64,000 nt of DNA, from NCBI GenBank assembly GCA_024227565.1, contig JAAEUE010000137.1:1-64000 (forward strand), given 5' to 3'. Each line of letters starts with the position of its first letter. Within the stretch, counting starts at the first letter, position 1. This DNA comes from Alphaproteobacteria bacterium. GTDB taxonomy: Bacteria > Pseudomonadota > Alphaproteobacteria > Rhizobiales > CAJQND01. The notes under the pieces are model-generated. The model saw only the letters and a list, made by a program, of their open reading frames with translations, searched no databases and was not told where the DNA came from. The translations under genes were made by a program, and so were the position numbers. Below, piece after piece: positions 23,180-31,595 of this stretch.

Positions 23180-24181
23180 ATGAAACACATCTGCGTACTT
23201 GGCGGAGCCGGCTATGTTGGCTCTTTGCTCTGCCCCCAACTCTTGGCGGACGGCCACAAGGTCACTGCTTTCGACATTTGCTATTTCGGCGACGATTTCC
23301 TGCCGCACGACAATCCCAACTTCAAGATGATCGAAGGCGACATCCGCAACGTTGATCAGCTGCGCAAAGCCTATGAAGGCGTCGACATGGTGATCGACCT
23401 GGCTTGCATCTCCAACGATGCCAGCTTTGAGCTGGATGAAAGCCTGAGCACCACCATCAACCTGGATGCATTTGAGCCCATGGTTGTGGCCGCCAAGGAA
23501 GCCGGCGTGAAGCGCTTCATCTACGCTTCTTCAAGCTCCGTATACGGCGTATCGGACGCGCCCGACGTGACCGAGGACCACCCTCTCCTGCCGCTGACGC
23601 TCTACAATGAATACAAAGGCAAATGCGAGCCGGTTCTGTTCAGCCACATGAGCGATGATTTCGTCTGCTGTGTCATCCGGCCTGCAACCCTGTGCGGCTA
23701 CGCTCCGCGCCAGCGCCTGGATCTGTCGGTGAACATCCTCACCAACCACGCCATCACCAACGGCAAGATTACGGTGTTCGGCGGCAGCCAGCTGCGCCCG
23801 AACCTGCACATCCAGGACATGTGCGATCTCTACCGCAAACTGGCGCACATTGAGGATGAGGCGATTGCCGGCAAGATCTTCAACTGCGGTTTCCAGAACA
23901 TGTCGATCATGGACATCGCGCAGATTGTGAAGCGGATCGTTCAAGAGGAAATGCCGGAAAAGGGCGACATTGACATTGTCACCACCCCAACTGACGACAT
24001 CCGCTCCTACCACATAAATTCCGACAAGATTCAGCGCGAGCTGGACTTCAAAATTTCGCACTCGATCGAAGACGCGGTGCGCGATCTCTGCAAGGCGTTC
24101 AAAGCTGACAAGCTGCCCGACAGCATGAGCAACGACTGGTACTACAACGTTAAGACCCTCAAAAAGCTCAACGCAGCTTAA
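23180..24181 (+). CDS. NAD-dependent sugar epimerase/dehydratase (SDR) 1
   Basis: The 333-residue extended SDR has the Rossmann motif LGGAGYVGSLLCPQL at the N-terminus, DIRN, and the catalytic set SSSSVYG (near residue 116) and YNEYK (Tyr-x3-Lys). Such enzymes act on nucleotide-activated sugars as 4-epimerases, 4,6-dehydratases or reductases; RPATLCGYAPRQRLDL and SQLRPNLHIQDMCDLY are typical substrate-domain segments. The product specificity cannot be read. The last 15 residues are Lys- and Asn-rich. It lies 79 bases after the transaldolase gene in the plus-strand cluster. Confidence 0.85.
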   Translation: MKHICVLGGAGYVGSLLCPQLLADGHKVTAFDICYFGDDFLPHDNPNFKMIEGDIRNVDQLRKAYEGVDMVIDLACISNDASFELDESLSTTINLDAFEPMVVAAKEAGVKRFIYASSSSVYGVSDAPDVTEDHPLLPLTLYNEYKGKCEPVLFSHMSDDFVCCVIRPATLCGYAPRQRLDLSVNILTNHAITNGKITVFGGSQLRPNLHIQDMCDLYRKLAHIEDEAIAGKIFNCGFQNMSIMDIAQIVKRIVQEEMPEKGDIDIVTTPTDDIRSYHINSDKIQRELDFKISHSIEDAVRDLCKAFKADKLPDSMSNDWYYNVKTLKKLNAA

Positions 24182-24226
24182 GGCCATTCTCCCGCGCGCG
24201 GGCGGTGGAAGGATAGAGAGCCAAAC

Positions 24227-25234
24227 ATGCCCCAGACAAAAACAGCCCTGGTCACCGGCGGCGCCGGGTTCATAGGCTCGCACATGGTGGATGTGCTGCT
24301 TGACCGCGGCATGGCCGTTCGGGTCGTTGACAATCTATCCGGCGGTCATGAGCGTAACCTGGACCATCACAGCAGAAATCAGGCCTTGTCTTGTGAATGG
24401 GGCGACATCCGGGACCTGAAACCCGATGCGTCGATCTTCCGGGATGTGAACTACATCATCCATTTTGCCGGCATCGGCGACATCGTGCCGTCCATCGAGC
24501 AACCAATCGACTACATGTCGGTCAATGTTCAGGGCACGGTGCGCGTTCTGGAGGGTGCCCGGGCGGCAAATGTTGAGAAGTTTGTCTATGCCGCATCATC
24601 ATCCTGCTACGGCCTGGCGGACGTTCCCACGACCGAAGATCATCCGATTGGGCCGCAATACCCCTACGCCCTCTCAAAATACCAGGGCGAACAGGCTGCA
24701 TTCCACTGGCATGAAGTCTACGGCCTGCCGGTCAACGCCATCCGCATTTTCAACGCCTATGGCACACGGGTGCGCACCACCGGTGCCTACGGGGCCGTGT
24801 TCGGTGTCTTCCTGAAGCAAAAGCTGGCTGGGAAACCCTTCACCGTGGTGGGCGACGGCGAGCAGTCGCGCGACTTCCTCTATGCCTCCGACGTGGCCCG
24901 GGCCTTCCTGGCGGCGGCGGAAACGCCAATCTCGGGCGAAGTGTGGAACTTGGGCGCCGGCAACCCGCAGTCCGTGAACAGCCTGGTGGACTTGATTGGC
25001 GGAGAGAAAGTGCATATTCCAAAGCGCCCGGGCGAACCTGATTGCACCTGGGCGGACGTAACGAAGATCCAGCGTGATTTGAACTGGGCGCCGCAGATCC
25101 CCTTCGAAGAGGGTGTGCAGCGCATGCTGGATGACATCGAGGTGTGGAACGATGCGCCTCTATGGGAGCCGGACAGTATCGCAAAGGCCACCGAGACGTG
25201 GTTCCAGTATCTCGGTGAGGACAAGAGCACATGA
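24227..25234 (+). CDS. NAD-dependent sugar epimerase (SDR) 2, UDP-hexose 4-epimerase-like
   Basis: The 335-residue extended SDR has GGAGFIGSHMVDVLLDRG, the cofactor Asp in VDNLSGG, ASSSCYG and the catalytic YALSK (near residue 147). The layout (PQYPYALSKYQGEQ, then NAYGTRVRTTGAYGAVFGVFLKQ, then GDGEQSRDFLYASDVARA) is like UDP-glucose or UDP-GlcNAc 4-epimerases and heptose epimerases. Its stop overlaps the start of the nucleotidyltransferase-kinase gene by 4 bases. It probably acts on the nucleotide sugar that enzyme makes; this is inferred from gene order. Confidence 0.85.
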   Translation: MPQTKTALVTGGAGFIGSHMVDVLLDRGMAVRVVDNLSGGHERNLDHHSRNQALSCEWGDIRDLKPDASIFRDVNYIIHFAGIGDIVPSIEQPIDYMSVNVQGTVRVLEGARAANVEKFVYAASSSCYGLADVPTTEDHPIGPQYPYALSKYQGEQAAFHWHEVYGLPVNAIRIFNAYGTRVRTTGAYGAVFGVFLKQKLAGKPFTVVGDGEQSRDFLYASDVARAFLAAAETPISGEVWNLGAGNPQSVNSLVDLIGGEKVHIPKRPGEPDCTWADVTKIQRDLNWAPQIPFEEGVQRMLDDIEVWNDAPLWEPDSIAKATETWFQYLGEDKST

Positions 25235-26781
25235 CGGAAAGCCTGACGGCCCGCTTTGGCCACAAGATAAAGACCCGCGAGGAACTGCGCGAAGCCATCG
25301 GCCCGCGCCCACGCGTTGACAAGGTCATCATGTGCCACGGCGTTTTCGATGTGGTGCACCCCGGCCACATGCGCCATTTGATCTATGCGAAGAACAAGGC
25401 GGACATTCTTGTTGCCAGCCTGACCGCCGACAAGCACATCGAAAAGGGCCTTTATCGCCCGCATGTGCCGCAAGACTTGCGCGCAGCCAACCTGGCCGCC
25501 TTCGAAGTGGTTGACTATGTGATCATCGACGAAAACGCCAAGCCGCTGAAAAATATAGAATTTTTGCAACCCGACTACTTCGCCAAAGGGTTCGAATACG
25601 TCTCAAACGGCATGGCGCCGAAGACCGCCGAAGAAGGCACCGTGCTGGACAGCTATGGCGGTGAGATCATCTTTACACCCGGCGACATCGTCTATTCATC
25701 ATCCAAGCTGATCGACATGGCGCCTCCAGAGCTCAAGATCGACAAGCTCATGGCGGTGATGGAGCGCCACGGTGTGACCTTCGACGGTCTGCGCAAGACG
25801 CTGAACGAAATGCCCGGCAAGACCGTGCATGTGGTTGGCGACACGATCATCGACAGTTTTACACAATGCGCAATGATCGGTGGACAGACCAAAACGCCGA
25901 CGATGAGCGTGCTGTTTGAGAACAAGACCGACTACATCGGCGGTGCAGGCGTTGTGGCCAAGCATTTGCGGTCCGCTGGTGCCGATGTGAAATTTTCTAC
26001 GGTTCTGGGACAGGACGCTCTGGCGGAGTTTGCCCTTAACGGCCTTAAAGATTTTGACGTGGAAGTGCTGCCGGTTATCGACAGCACACGCCCGACGACG
26101 AACAAGAACGCCATCGTTGTGGGCGGTTACCGTCTTCTGAAGGTCGATACGCTGGATAACTCCACGATCTCGGATTCCATCGTCGATGAGCTTACCGCAG
26201 CAATTCGTGAAATCGAGGCGGACGCCGTTGTGTTCAGCGACTTCCGCCATGGCATGTTCAACCGCAGAACCATTCCCTCTCTGATCGAAGCAATCCCCGA
26301 AGGTGCGTTCCGGGTCGGCGACAGCCAAGTGGCCAGCCGCTGGGGGAACGTGACTGAGTTCAAAGGCTTTGACCTGATCACCCCGAACGAACGGGAAGCC
26401 CGTTTCGCGCTTGCCGATCAGGATTCTGGTATTCGGCCCCTTGCGGCAAGCCTTTATGACTTGGCGGAATGCAAAACCCTGATCTTGAAGTTGGGGGAAC
26501 GCGGTGTTCTCACCTGCGTGACCTCCAATCATGAGGCGCTGGACAGTTTCTTCATCATCGATAGCTTCGTGGACCGGGTGGTCGATGCAGTCGGCGCAGG
26601 CGATGCGCTGCTGGCCTATTCAACCCTGGCCTCGTTGGTGAGCAATTCTCCAGCTGAATCTGCCATTCTGGGCTCCATCGCGGCTGCCTGTGAGTGTGAA
26701 CTAGACGGCAACATTCCGGTGACACCGGAAGATATTCTGGCCAAACTCGACACAGCTGAAAAGCAGGCAAACTACAGATGA
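25231..26781 (+). CDS. Nucleotidyltransferase-PfkB kinase fusion, HldE-like with reversed domain order
   Basis: The 516-residue protein joins two activities. Residues about 30-165 form a cytidylyltransferase-type domain (CHGVFDVVHPGHM, with HPGH at 43-46; ADYFAKG-like and FTPGDIVYSSSKLI segments). Residues about 196-510 are a PfkB sugar kinase (VVGDTIIDSF, GGAGVVAKHL, and DAVGAGDALLA with catalytic Asp458). E. coli HldE has the same parts in the opposite order, kinase first. Here it would phosphorylate C1 of a 7-phosphate sugar and then attach a nucleotide. Start and stop both overlap neighbours by 4 bases. Confidence 0.87.
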   Translation: MTESLTARFGHKIKTREELREAIGPRPRVDKVIMCHGVFDVVHPGHMRHLIYAKNKADILVASLTADKHIEKGLYRPHVPQDLRAANLAAFEVVDYVIIDENAKPLKNIEFLQPDYFAKGFEYVSNGMAPKTAEEGTVLDSYGGEIIFTPGDIVYSSSKLIDMAPPELKIDKLMAVMERHGVTFDGLRKTLNEMPGKTVHVVGDTIIDSFTQCAMIGGQTKTPTMSVLFENKTDYIGGAGVVAKHLRSAGADVKFSTVLGQDALAEFALNGLKDFDVEVLPVIDSTRPTTNKNAIVVGGYRLLKVDTLDNSTISDSIVDELTAAIREIEADAVVFSDFRHGMFNRRTIPSLIEAIPEGAFRVGDSQVASRWGNVTEFKGFDLITPNEREARFALADQDSGIRPLAASLYDLAECKTLILKLGERGVLTCVTSNHEALDSFFIIDSFVDRVVDAVGAGDALLAYSTLASLVSNSPAESAILGSIAAACECELDGNIPVTPEDILAKLDTAEKQANYR

Positions 26782-27722
26782 GCGCGTTCCGGGCCATAGT
26801 CGTCGGCCTGGGTGTTCAGGGCCACAAACGCCGGCGTTTTGCCGGCGATGATTATGTGGGCTGCGTTGATCCGGTTCACGAAAAGGCCGACTGGCGCAAT
26901 ATCAAAGATGTGCCGCTGGACAGCTTTGACTGCGCATTGTGCTGTGTGCCCGACGATCCAAAGATCGAGCTCCTGACCTATCTGCTGGGCAACGGCAAAC
27001 ATGTGTTGGTGGAAAAGCCGCTGTGGGCCGCAAAAGAGGGCGACATAGAGCGTCTGGACGCATTGGCCAAGGCCAATGGCGCCGTGTGTTACACAGCCTA
27101 CAACCACCGCTTTGAACCTCACTACGTACGCATGCGCGACCTCATCCGGTCGGGCGACCTTGGGGAGATCTACCGCTGCCGGATGTTCTATGGGAACGGC
27201 ACGGCAAGGCTGGTGCGCAATTCCGAATGGCGCGACCAGGGCGCAGGGGTGCTGCCCGATCTTGGCTCTCACCTGCTTGATACAGTGGCTTATTGGTTCG
27301 GCGAACGTCTGGACACCTTTGAGGTCTACACCAGCAACTGCTTTGAGAACCAGGCGCCGGACCATGTGATCATTGGTACCGAAGCGGGCAAGCCCAAAAT
27401 CGAACTGGAGATGACACTGCTATCGTGGCGCAATCATTTCACCTGCGATGTGTTTGCGGAGAACGGCTCCGCGCACATTGAATCCCTGTGCAAATGGGGG
27501 CCGGCGACGTTCACACGCCGGATGCGGGTGCTGCCCAGCGGACGCCCGCCCGAAGGCGCGGTAACACTCGTTGAGGATGACCCAACCTGGGTTGAAGAGT
27601 ACAGCCATTTCAAAGGTTTGTGCCAGGATGGCGCGCAAGCTGACTTGTCGAATGATATTTGGCTGAACACAGTTCTGGGACGTTTGAGCGAAGACGCTAT
27701 TGCCAAGGCGGCAAAGCCGTGA
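26778..27722 (+). CDS. Gfo/Idh/MocA-family oxidoreductase
   Basis: The 314-residue protein has the N-terminal dinucleotide fold (FRAIVVGLGVQGHKRRR) and the family hallmark HVLVEKPLWA near residue 75, followed by AYNHRFEPHY and the substrate-domain VLPDLGSHLLDTVAYWFG. The Lys of EKP and the His of GSHLLD are the likely catalytic pair. Family members oxidise or reduce sugar hydroxyls with NAD(P); in surface-sugar loci they often make 3-keto sugars. It is coupled by 4-base overlaps to the kinase-nucleotidyltransferase before and the dehydrogenase-like gene after. Confidence 0.85.
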   Translation: MSAFRAIVVGLGVQGHKRRRFAGDDYVGCVDPVHEKADWRNIKDVPLDSFDCALCCVPDDPKIELLTYLLGNGKHVLVEKPLWAAKEGDIERLDALAKANGAVCYTAYNHRFEPHYVRMRDLIRSGDLGEIYRCRMFYGNGTARLVRNSEWRDQGAGVLPDLGSHLLDTVAYWFGERLDTFEVYTSNCFENQAPDHVIIGTEAGKPKIELEMTLLSWRNHFTCDVFAENGSAHIESLCKWGPATFTRRMRVLPSGRPPEGAVTLVEDDPTWVEEYSHFKGLCQDGAQADLSNDIWLNTVLGRLSEDAIAKAAKP

Positions 27723-28996
27723 ACACGAACGTTGCTTTCGTCGGCATGACCCATTTGGGCCTGGTCTCCGCAACCGGAGTGTGCTCGGCCGGCTTTGATG
27801 TTTTGTGTGTGGACCAGAACGCTGACCTGATCTCCCGCCTTGACCGGGGCGAGTTGCCGGTGCTTGAGCCTGATCTGGACGACATGCTGGCCGGCAATGG
27901 GGCACGGCAACGATTCAGCAGCGCTTTGTCTGATCTTGCCGACCGGGATGTGGTCTATATCGCGCCGGACGTGCCGACCGACGATACCGGCGCGAGTGAT
28001 CTGTCGGGCATTCACAGGCTCATCGGTGAAGTCACGCCGCACCTGAACGATGATGCCCTGTTGGTCGTTCTCTGTCAGGTGCCACCTGGCTTTACGCGCG
28101 CGGTGTCCTTTGACCCTGCACGCTTGTTCTATCAGGTCGAAACCTTGATCTTCGGCCGCGCCGTTGAGCGCGCCACCCAGCCTGAGCGCTACATTGTGGG
28201 CTGCGCGGATCCGGCTAAGGCGCTGCCGGCCGGCTTTGCCGAAGTTCTCGGCGCGTTTGACTGCCCGGTGCTGCCCATGCGCTATGAGAGTGCGGAACTG
28301 GCGAAGATCTCGATCAACATGTGCCTGGTGTCTTCCGTGAGCGTCGCCAACACCATGGCTGAGCTTTGTGCCGAAATTGGCGCTGACTGGAGCGAGATCG
28401 TCCCGGCCCTGAAGCTCGACAAACGCATTGGCGCCTACTCCTATCTGAAACCGGGTCTGGGCATTGCCGGCGGCAATCTGGAGCGTGACCTGCAAACCGT
28501 GTTGGATTACTCGGCCAAAACCGGGACCCACAGCGACATTGTTCGGGCCTGGCTGGAGAACAGCGCACATAACCGCGATTGGGCTGGCCAGGTTCTGCGC
28601 AAGCATCTGCTTGGTGCCGTGTCTGATCCCCTGGTTGCGGTTTGGGGCCTGGCCTACAAGGAAAACACGCACTCGGTTAAGAACTCCCCCTCGCTCGCAA
28701 CCCTGTCGCAGTTCCCCGAAACGCGGTTCCACGTGCACGATCCTGCCGTCGCCGATGAGGACTTCGACCATGCATCGGCCAAGCGATTTGATGAGGTGAT
28801 GGATACGGTTTCCGGCGCGGACGCTCTTATGATACTAACCCCGTGGCCTGATTATCGTGCGCAGGACCTGAAGCAGGTCGCAGCGCAGATGCGCGGGACC
28901 ATGTTGATAGATCCCTACCGGATTTTCGAACCGAGCGACGTCCAATCTGCCGGCCTCGTAAGCCACACCATGGGCGTTGCTCCTCTTGAAACCTGA
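27719..28996 (+). CDS. UDP-glucose/GDP-mannose dehydrogenase homologue lacking the catalytic cysteine
   Basis: The GTG at 27719 (GTGA overlap) gives 425 residues. The three-domain layout is that of nucleotide-sugar 6-dehydrogenases: NAD domain (VAFVGMTHLGLVSATGVC), central ESAELAKISINMC with the conserved Lys196 and Asn200, and a C-terminal domain (WGLAYKENTHSVKNSPSL). The catalytic motif, normally GGSC-x-x-K-D, reads GGNLERD: the Cys is Asn (about residue 253). Without it, full oxidation of CH2OH to carboxylate should fail, so it may stop at one two-electron step, do another reaction, or be non-catalytic. Several family dehydrogenases need this Cys absolutely. Confidence 0.8.
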   Translation: MNTNVAFVGMTHLGLVSATGVCSAGFDVLCVDQNADLISRLDRGELPVLEPDLDDMLAGNGARQRFSSALSDLADRDVVYIAPDVPTDDTGASDLSGIHRLIGEVTPHLNDDALLVVLCQVPPGFTRAVSFDPARLFYQVETLIFGRAVERATQPERYIVGCADPAKALPAGFAEVLGAFDCPVLPMRYESAELAKISINMCLVSSVSVANTMAELCAEIGADWSEIVPALKLDKRIGAYSYLKPGLGIAGGNLERDLQTVLDYSAKTGTHSDIVRAWLENSAHNRDWAGQVLRKHLLGAVSDPLVAVWGLAYKENTHSVKNSPSLATLSQFPETRFHVHDPAVADEDFDHASAKRFDEVMDTVSGADALMILTPWPDYRAQDLKQVAAQMRGTMLIDPYRIFEPSDVQSAGLVSHTMGVAPLET

Positions 28997-29014
28997 TAGC
29001 CATTAGGATGGCCA

Positions 29015-29902
29015 ATGCTTGAGCACTTGAACTCTTCCCCGCAAAACCCCGAACGGGTTGTCATCATAGGCGCCGGCGGCTTTGTGGGCGGCGCCATCAT
29101 GAAGCGCCTTAGCGCACAGGGCGTGCAAACCCTTGGGCTTACCCGCCAGGACGTTGACCTGATGTCGGCCGATGCCGGCAGCAAGCTGGCAGGCTACCTG
29201 AAGCCAAGCGATGCTGTCGTGACGGTCTCGGCAATCGCGCCGGTGAAGAACCTGGAGATGCTGAAGCAGAACCTCGACATCATCTCCGCCATCGCCGAAG
29301 CGCTCAGCGCCTCGCCGGTGTCTCATGTGCTCAACATTGGGTCAGACGCCATCTATGCCGACAGCGACGGCCCGCTGAGCGAAGCCTCCTGTGCGTCGCC
29401 TGCCAGCGCCCACGGCATCATGCACCTGGCGCGCGAAGTCACCTTGGGGGATGCGGCCGGCGACACGCCGTTTGCGACCTTGCGGCCCACACTGATCTAT
29501 GGCGCCGACGACCCGCACAATGGCTACGGCCCGAACCGCTTCCGGCGCCTTGCAACCGACGGCCAGGAGATCGTCCTGTTCGGCGAAGGCGAGGAACGGC
29601 GCGACCATGTGTGGGTTGAAGATGTGGCTGAGCTTGCGACGCGCATGCTGCTGAGACGCAGTCAAGGTGTGTTAAATGCGGCAACAGGGACAGTCATTTC
29701 GTTCCGTGATGCGGCAGAAGCGGTGGTTGGGCACTTCCCTGAACCCGCATCCATCAACGGTTCAACACGGGTTGGGCCCATGCCGCACAATGGCTACAGG
29801 CCGTTTGATCCCGCCGCCACCGCGGCAGCATTCCCCGACTTTGCCTACACCCAGCCCGAGGCGGGTTTCGCCAAGGTTCATGCCCAAATGGCGGAGGGTT
29901 GA
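29015..29902 (+). CDS. Atypical NAD-dependent epimerase/dehydratase-like protein (SDR) 3
   Basis: The 295-residue protein has the SDR nucleotide-binding loop (VVIIGAGGFVGGAIMKRL) and SDR-like segments NIGSDAIYAD, LRPTLIYGADDPHNGYGPNRFRRL and RRDHVWVEDVAEL. The catalytic Tyr-x3-Lys is not there: the aligned residues are His133 and His137 in SAHGIMHLARE. Either His takes over acid/base duty, or the protein only binds a nucleotide sugar or acts as a subunit partner. It starts 18 bases after the dehydrogenase homologue, which itself lacks a catalytic residue, and is nearly contiguous with the methyltransferase that follows. Confidence 0.75.
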   Translation: MLEHLNSSPQNPERVVIIGAGGFVGGAIMKRLSAQGVQTLGLTRQDVDLMSADAGSKLAGYLKPSDAVVTVSAIAPVKNLEMLKQNLDIISAIAEALSASPVSHVLNIGSDAIYADSDGPLSEASCASPASAHGIMHLAREVTLGDAAGDTPFATLRPTLIYGADDPHNGYGPNRFRRLATDGQEIVLFGEGEERRDHVWVEDVAELATRMLLRRSQGVLNAATGTVISFRDAAEAVVGHFPEPASINGSTRVGPMPHNGYRPFDPAATAAAFPDFAYTQPEAGFAKVHAQMAEG

Positions 29903-29903
29903 T

Positions 29904-30563
29904 ATGGGCCAGGAAATCAACCTCTTAAGCGCCATTCCTAAGACCAAGCGCAACATCGAAGCGCGCGAAGACGCCAAGGATCCCGAGGTGGTGCGCATCT
30001 CCAAGCAATACGGCGAAATGTACTTCGACGGCCCCCGCGATTATGGCTATGGCGGCTACGGGTATGACGGCCGCTGGGTGCCGGTTGCCAAGGACATGAT
30101 TGCCCATTTCGGCCTGAAGCCCGGCGACAAGGTGTTGGATGTGGGCTGTGCCAAGGGCTTCCTGGTGAACGACATGGTGGAGGCCCTGCCCGGCCTTGAG
30201 GTCTATGGTCTGGACATCTCCGAATATGCGCTGATGAACTGCCACGAGAACGTGGCGGGCCGCCTTCATCTGGGCAGTGCAGACAGCCTGCCCTTCCCCG
30301 ATGGCAGCTTTGATGCGGTGATCTGCCTGGACTGCATCCACAACCTGCCGCGCGACCGCGCCAAGATTGCCTTGCAGGAAATTCAACGTCTTTCGGGCGG
30401 CAAAGCCTTCGTACGGGTTGACAGCTACCGCACACCGGAACAGAAAGCCATCTTTGAGAGCTGGGTGCTGACCGCTGAGTTCCATGACTATCCTGACGGA
30501 TGGCTCAAACTCTTCGAGGAAGCCGGCTACACGGGCGACTATTACTGGACAATCATTTCGTAA
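29904..30563 (+). CDS. Class I SAM-dependent methyltransferase
   Basis: The start is the ATG at 29904, one base after the previous stop; GGAGGG is just upstream. The 219-residue protein has motif I VLDVGCAKGFLVNDMVEA (near 76), motif II YGLDISEYA, and SADSLPFPDGSFDAVICLDCIHNLP. A Tyr/Gly-rich segment (GPRDYGYGGYGYDGRW) precedes the fold. It probably methylates the sugar made by this locus (O- or N-methylation); the acceptor is not evident from sequence. Confidence 0.82.
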   Translation: MGQEINLLSAIPKTKRNIEAREDAKDPEVVRISKQYGEMYFDGPRDYGYGGYGYDGRWVPVAKDMIAHFGLKPGDKVLDVGCAKGFLVNDMVEALPGLEVYGLDISEYALMNCHENVAGRLHLGSADSLPFPDGSFDAVICLDCIHNLPRDRAKIALQEIQRLSGGKAFVRVDSYRTPEQKAIFESWVLTAEFHDYPDGWLKLFEEAGYTGDYYWTIIS

Positions 30564-30587
30564 CGGACGGACGAACGGAACTCATTC

Positions 30588-31580
30588 ATGAGCAAGACAT
30601 ATGCAATCCTCGGCGGAGGCGGCTCCTTCGGCATTCACGCGGCCTTCTACCTTCTGGACCATGCCAACCCCAACAAGGTGATCGGCATCGGACGCAACCC
30701 GCTGCGGCCAGAGCCGTTCTCATTGAACATCGAGGCACGCGATGGCTACGAGTACCACGCCCGGCACGTGACCCATGAGATCGACCTGCTGCTGGAACTG
30801 CTCGACAAGGAGAAGCCAGAAGTGATCGTCAACTTCGCCGCCCAGGGCGAAGGCGCTGTGTCGTGGAAGCACTCCTGGCGGTTCTTTGAAACCAACTCCA
30901 TGGCGCTGGCCCGGCTCACCGAAGAGCTGATGAGCCGCGACTGGCTGGAGCATTTCATCCAGATCGGCACCTCGGAAATGTATGGCTCGGTGGACCGTGC
31001 TGTGACCGAAGAAGAGCCCATCAAGCCGACCAGCCCCTATGCGGCCTCCAAGGTTGCCTACGATATGTATCTGATGTCGGTGAGCCAGTTCCTGAAGTTC
31101 CCGATGACCATCATCCGCCCCTCAAACTGCTACTGCCCGGGCCAGTTGCTGCACCGGGTCATTCCCAAAGCCATTTGGGCCGGCCTCACAGGCCAGAAGC
31201 TGCCCCTGCATGGCGGCGGCAAGGCGGAGAAATCCTACATGCATGCCCGCGACCTTGGCCGCGCGATCCATCTCATTGCAGAACGCGGCCCGCACGGCGA
31301 GATCTTCAATGCCGGCCCGAAGAACCCCACGTCGATCCGCGAGGTTGTGGAGCGCAGCGCGGAGGCGCTGGACATTCCCTTTGAGCAGCTTTGCGAAGTG
31401 ACCGGCGACCGGCTGGGTCAGGACTCGCGTTACTGGCTCGATTCCACCGCTATCAAGAACGCCGTTGGCTGGGAGCCTGAAGTGGATTGGGACGAGGGCC
31501 TGGCTGAAATGGTTGAATGGGGCCGGCGCTATCTGGACGATATCCGCGACTGGCCCACCGACTACACGCTTCGGGCCTGA
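30588..31580 (+). CDS. NAD-dependent sugar dehydratase/epimerase (SDR) 4, GMD/RmlB-like
   Basis: The 330-residue extended SDR has a slightly altered Rossmann loop (AILGGGGSFGIHAAFYLL), IGTSEMYGS and catalytic SPYAASKVAYD. The GTSEMYG plus SPYAASK combination is like GDP-mannose or dTDP-glucose 4,6-dehydratases. RPSNCYCPGQLLHRVIPKAI and HGGGKAEKSYMHARDLGRAI complete the substrate domain. It could supply the 4-keto intermediate on which the following transketolase pair or the reductases act. The next gene begins 15 bases downstream. Confidence 0.85.
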   Translation: MSKTYAILGGGGSFGIHAAFYLLDHANPNKVIGIGRNPLRPEPFSLNIEARDGYEYHARHVTHEIDLLLELLDKEKPEVIVNFAAQGEGAVSWKHSWRFFETNSMALARLTEELMSRDWLEHFIQIGTSEMYGSVDRAVTEEEPIKPTSPYAASKVAYDMYLMSVSQFLKFPMTIIRPSNCYCPGQLLHRVIPKAIWAGLTGQKLPLHGGGKAEKSYMHARDLGRAIHLIAERGPHGEIFNAGPKNPTSIREVVERSAEALDIPFEQLCEVTGDRLGQDSRYWLDSTAIKNAVGWEPEVDWDEGLAEMVEWGRRYLDDIRDWPTDYTLRA

Positions 31581-31595
31581 GGATTGCCGCCTGTC

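Noticed and set aside
27434..28771. Long minus-strand open frame (445 codons) opposite the nucleotide-sugar dehydrogenase homologue
   Set aside because: The plus-strand frame has clear family motifs and coupled neighbours. The minus-strand translation is His-, Gln- and Arg-rich without recognisable domains, as expected for a GC-rich shadow frame.
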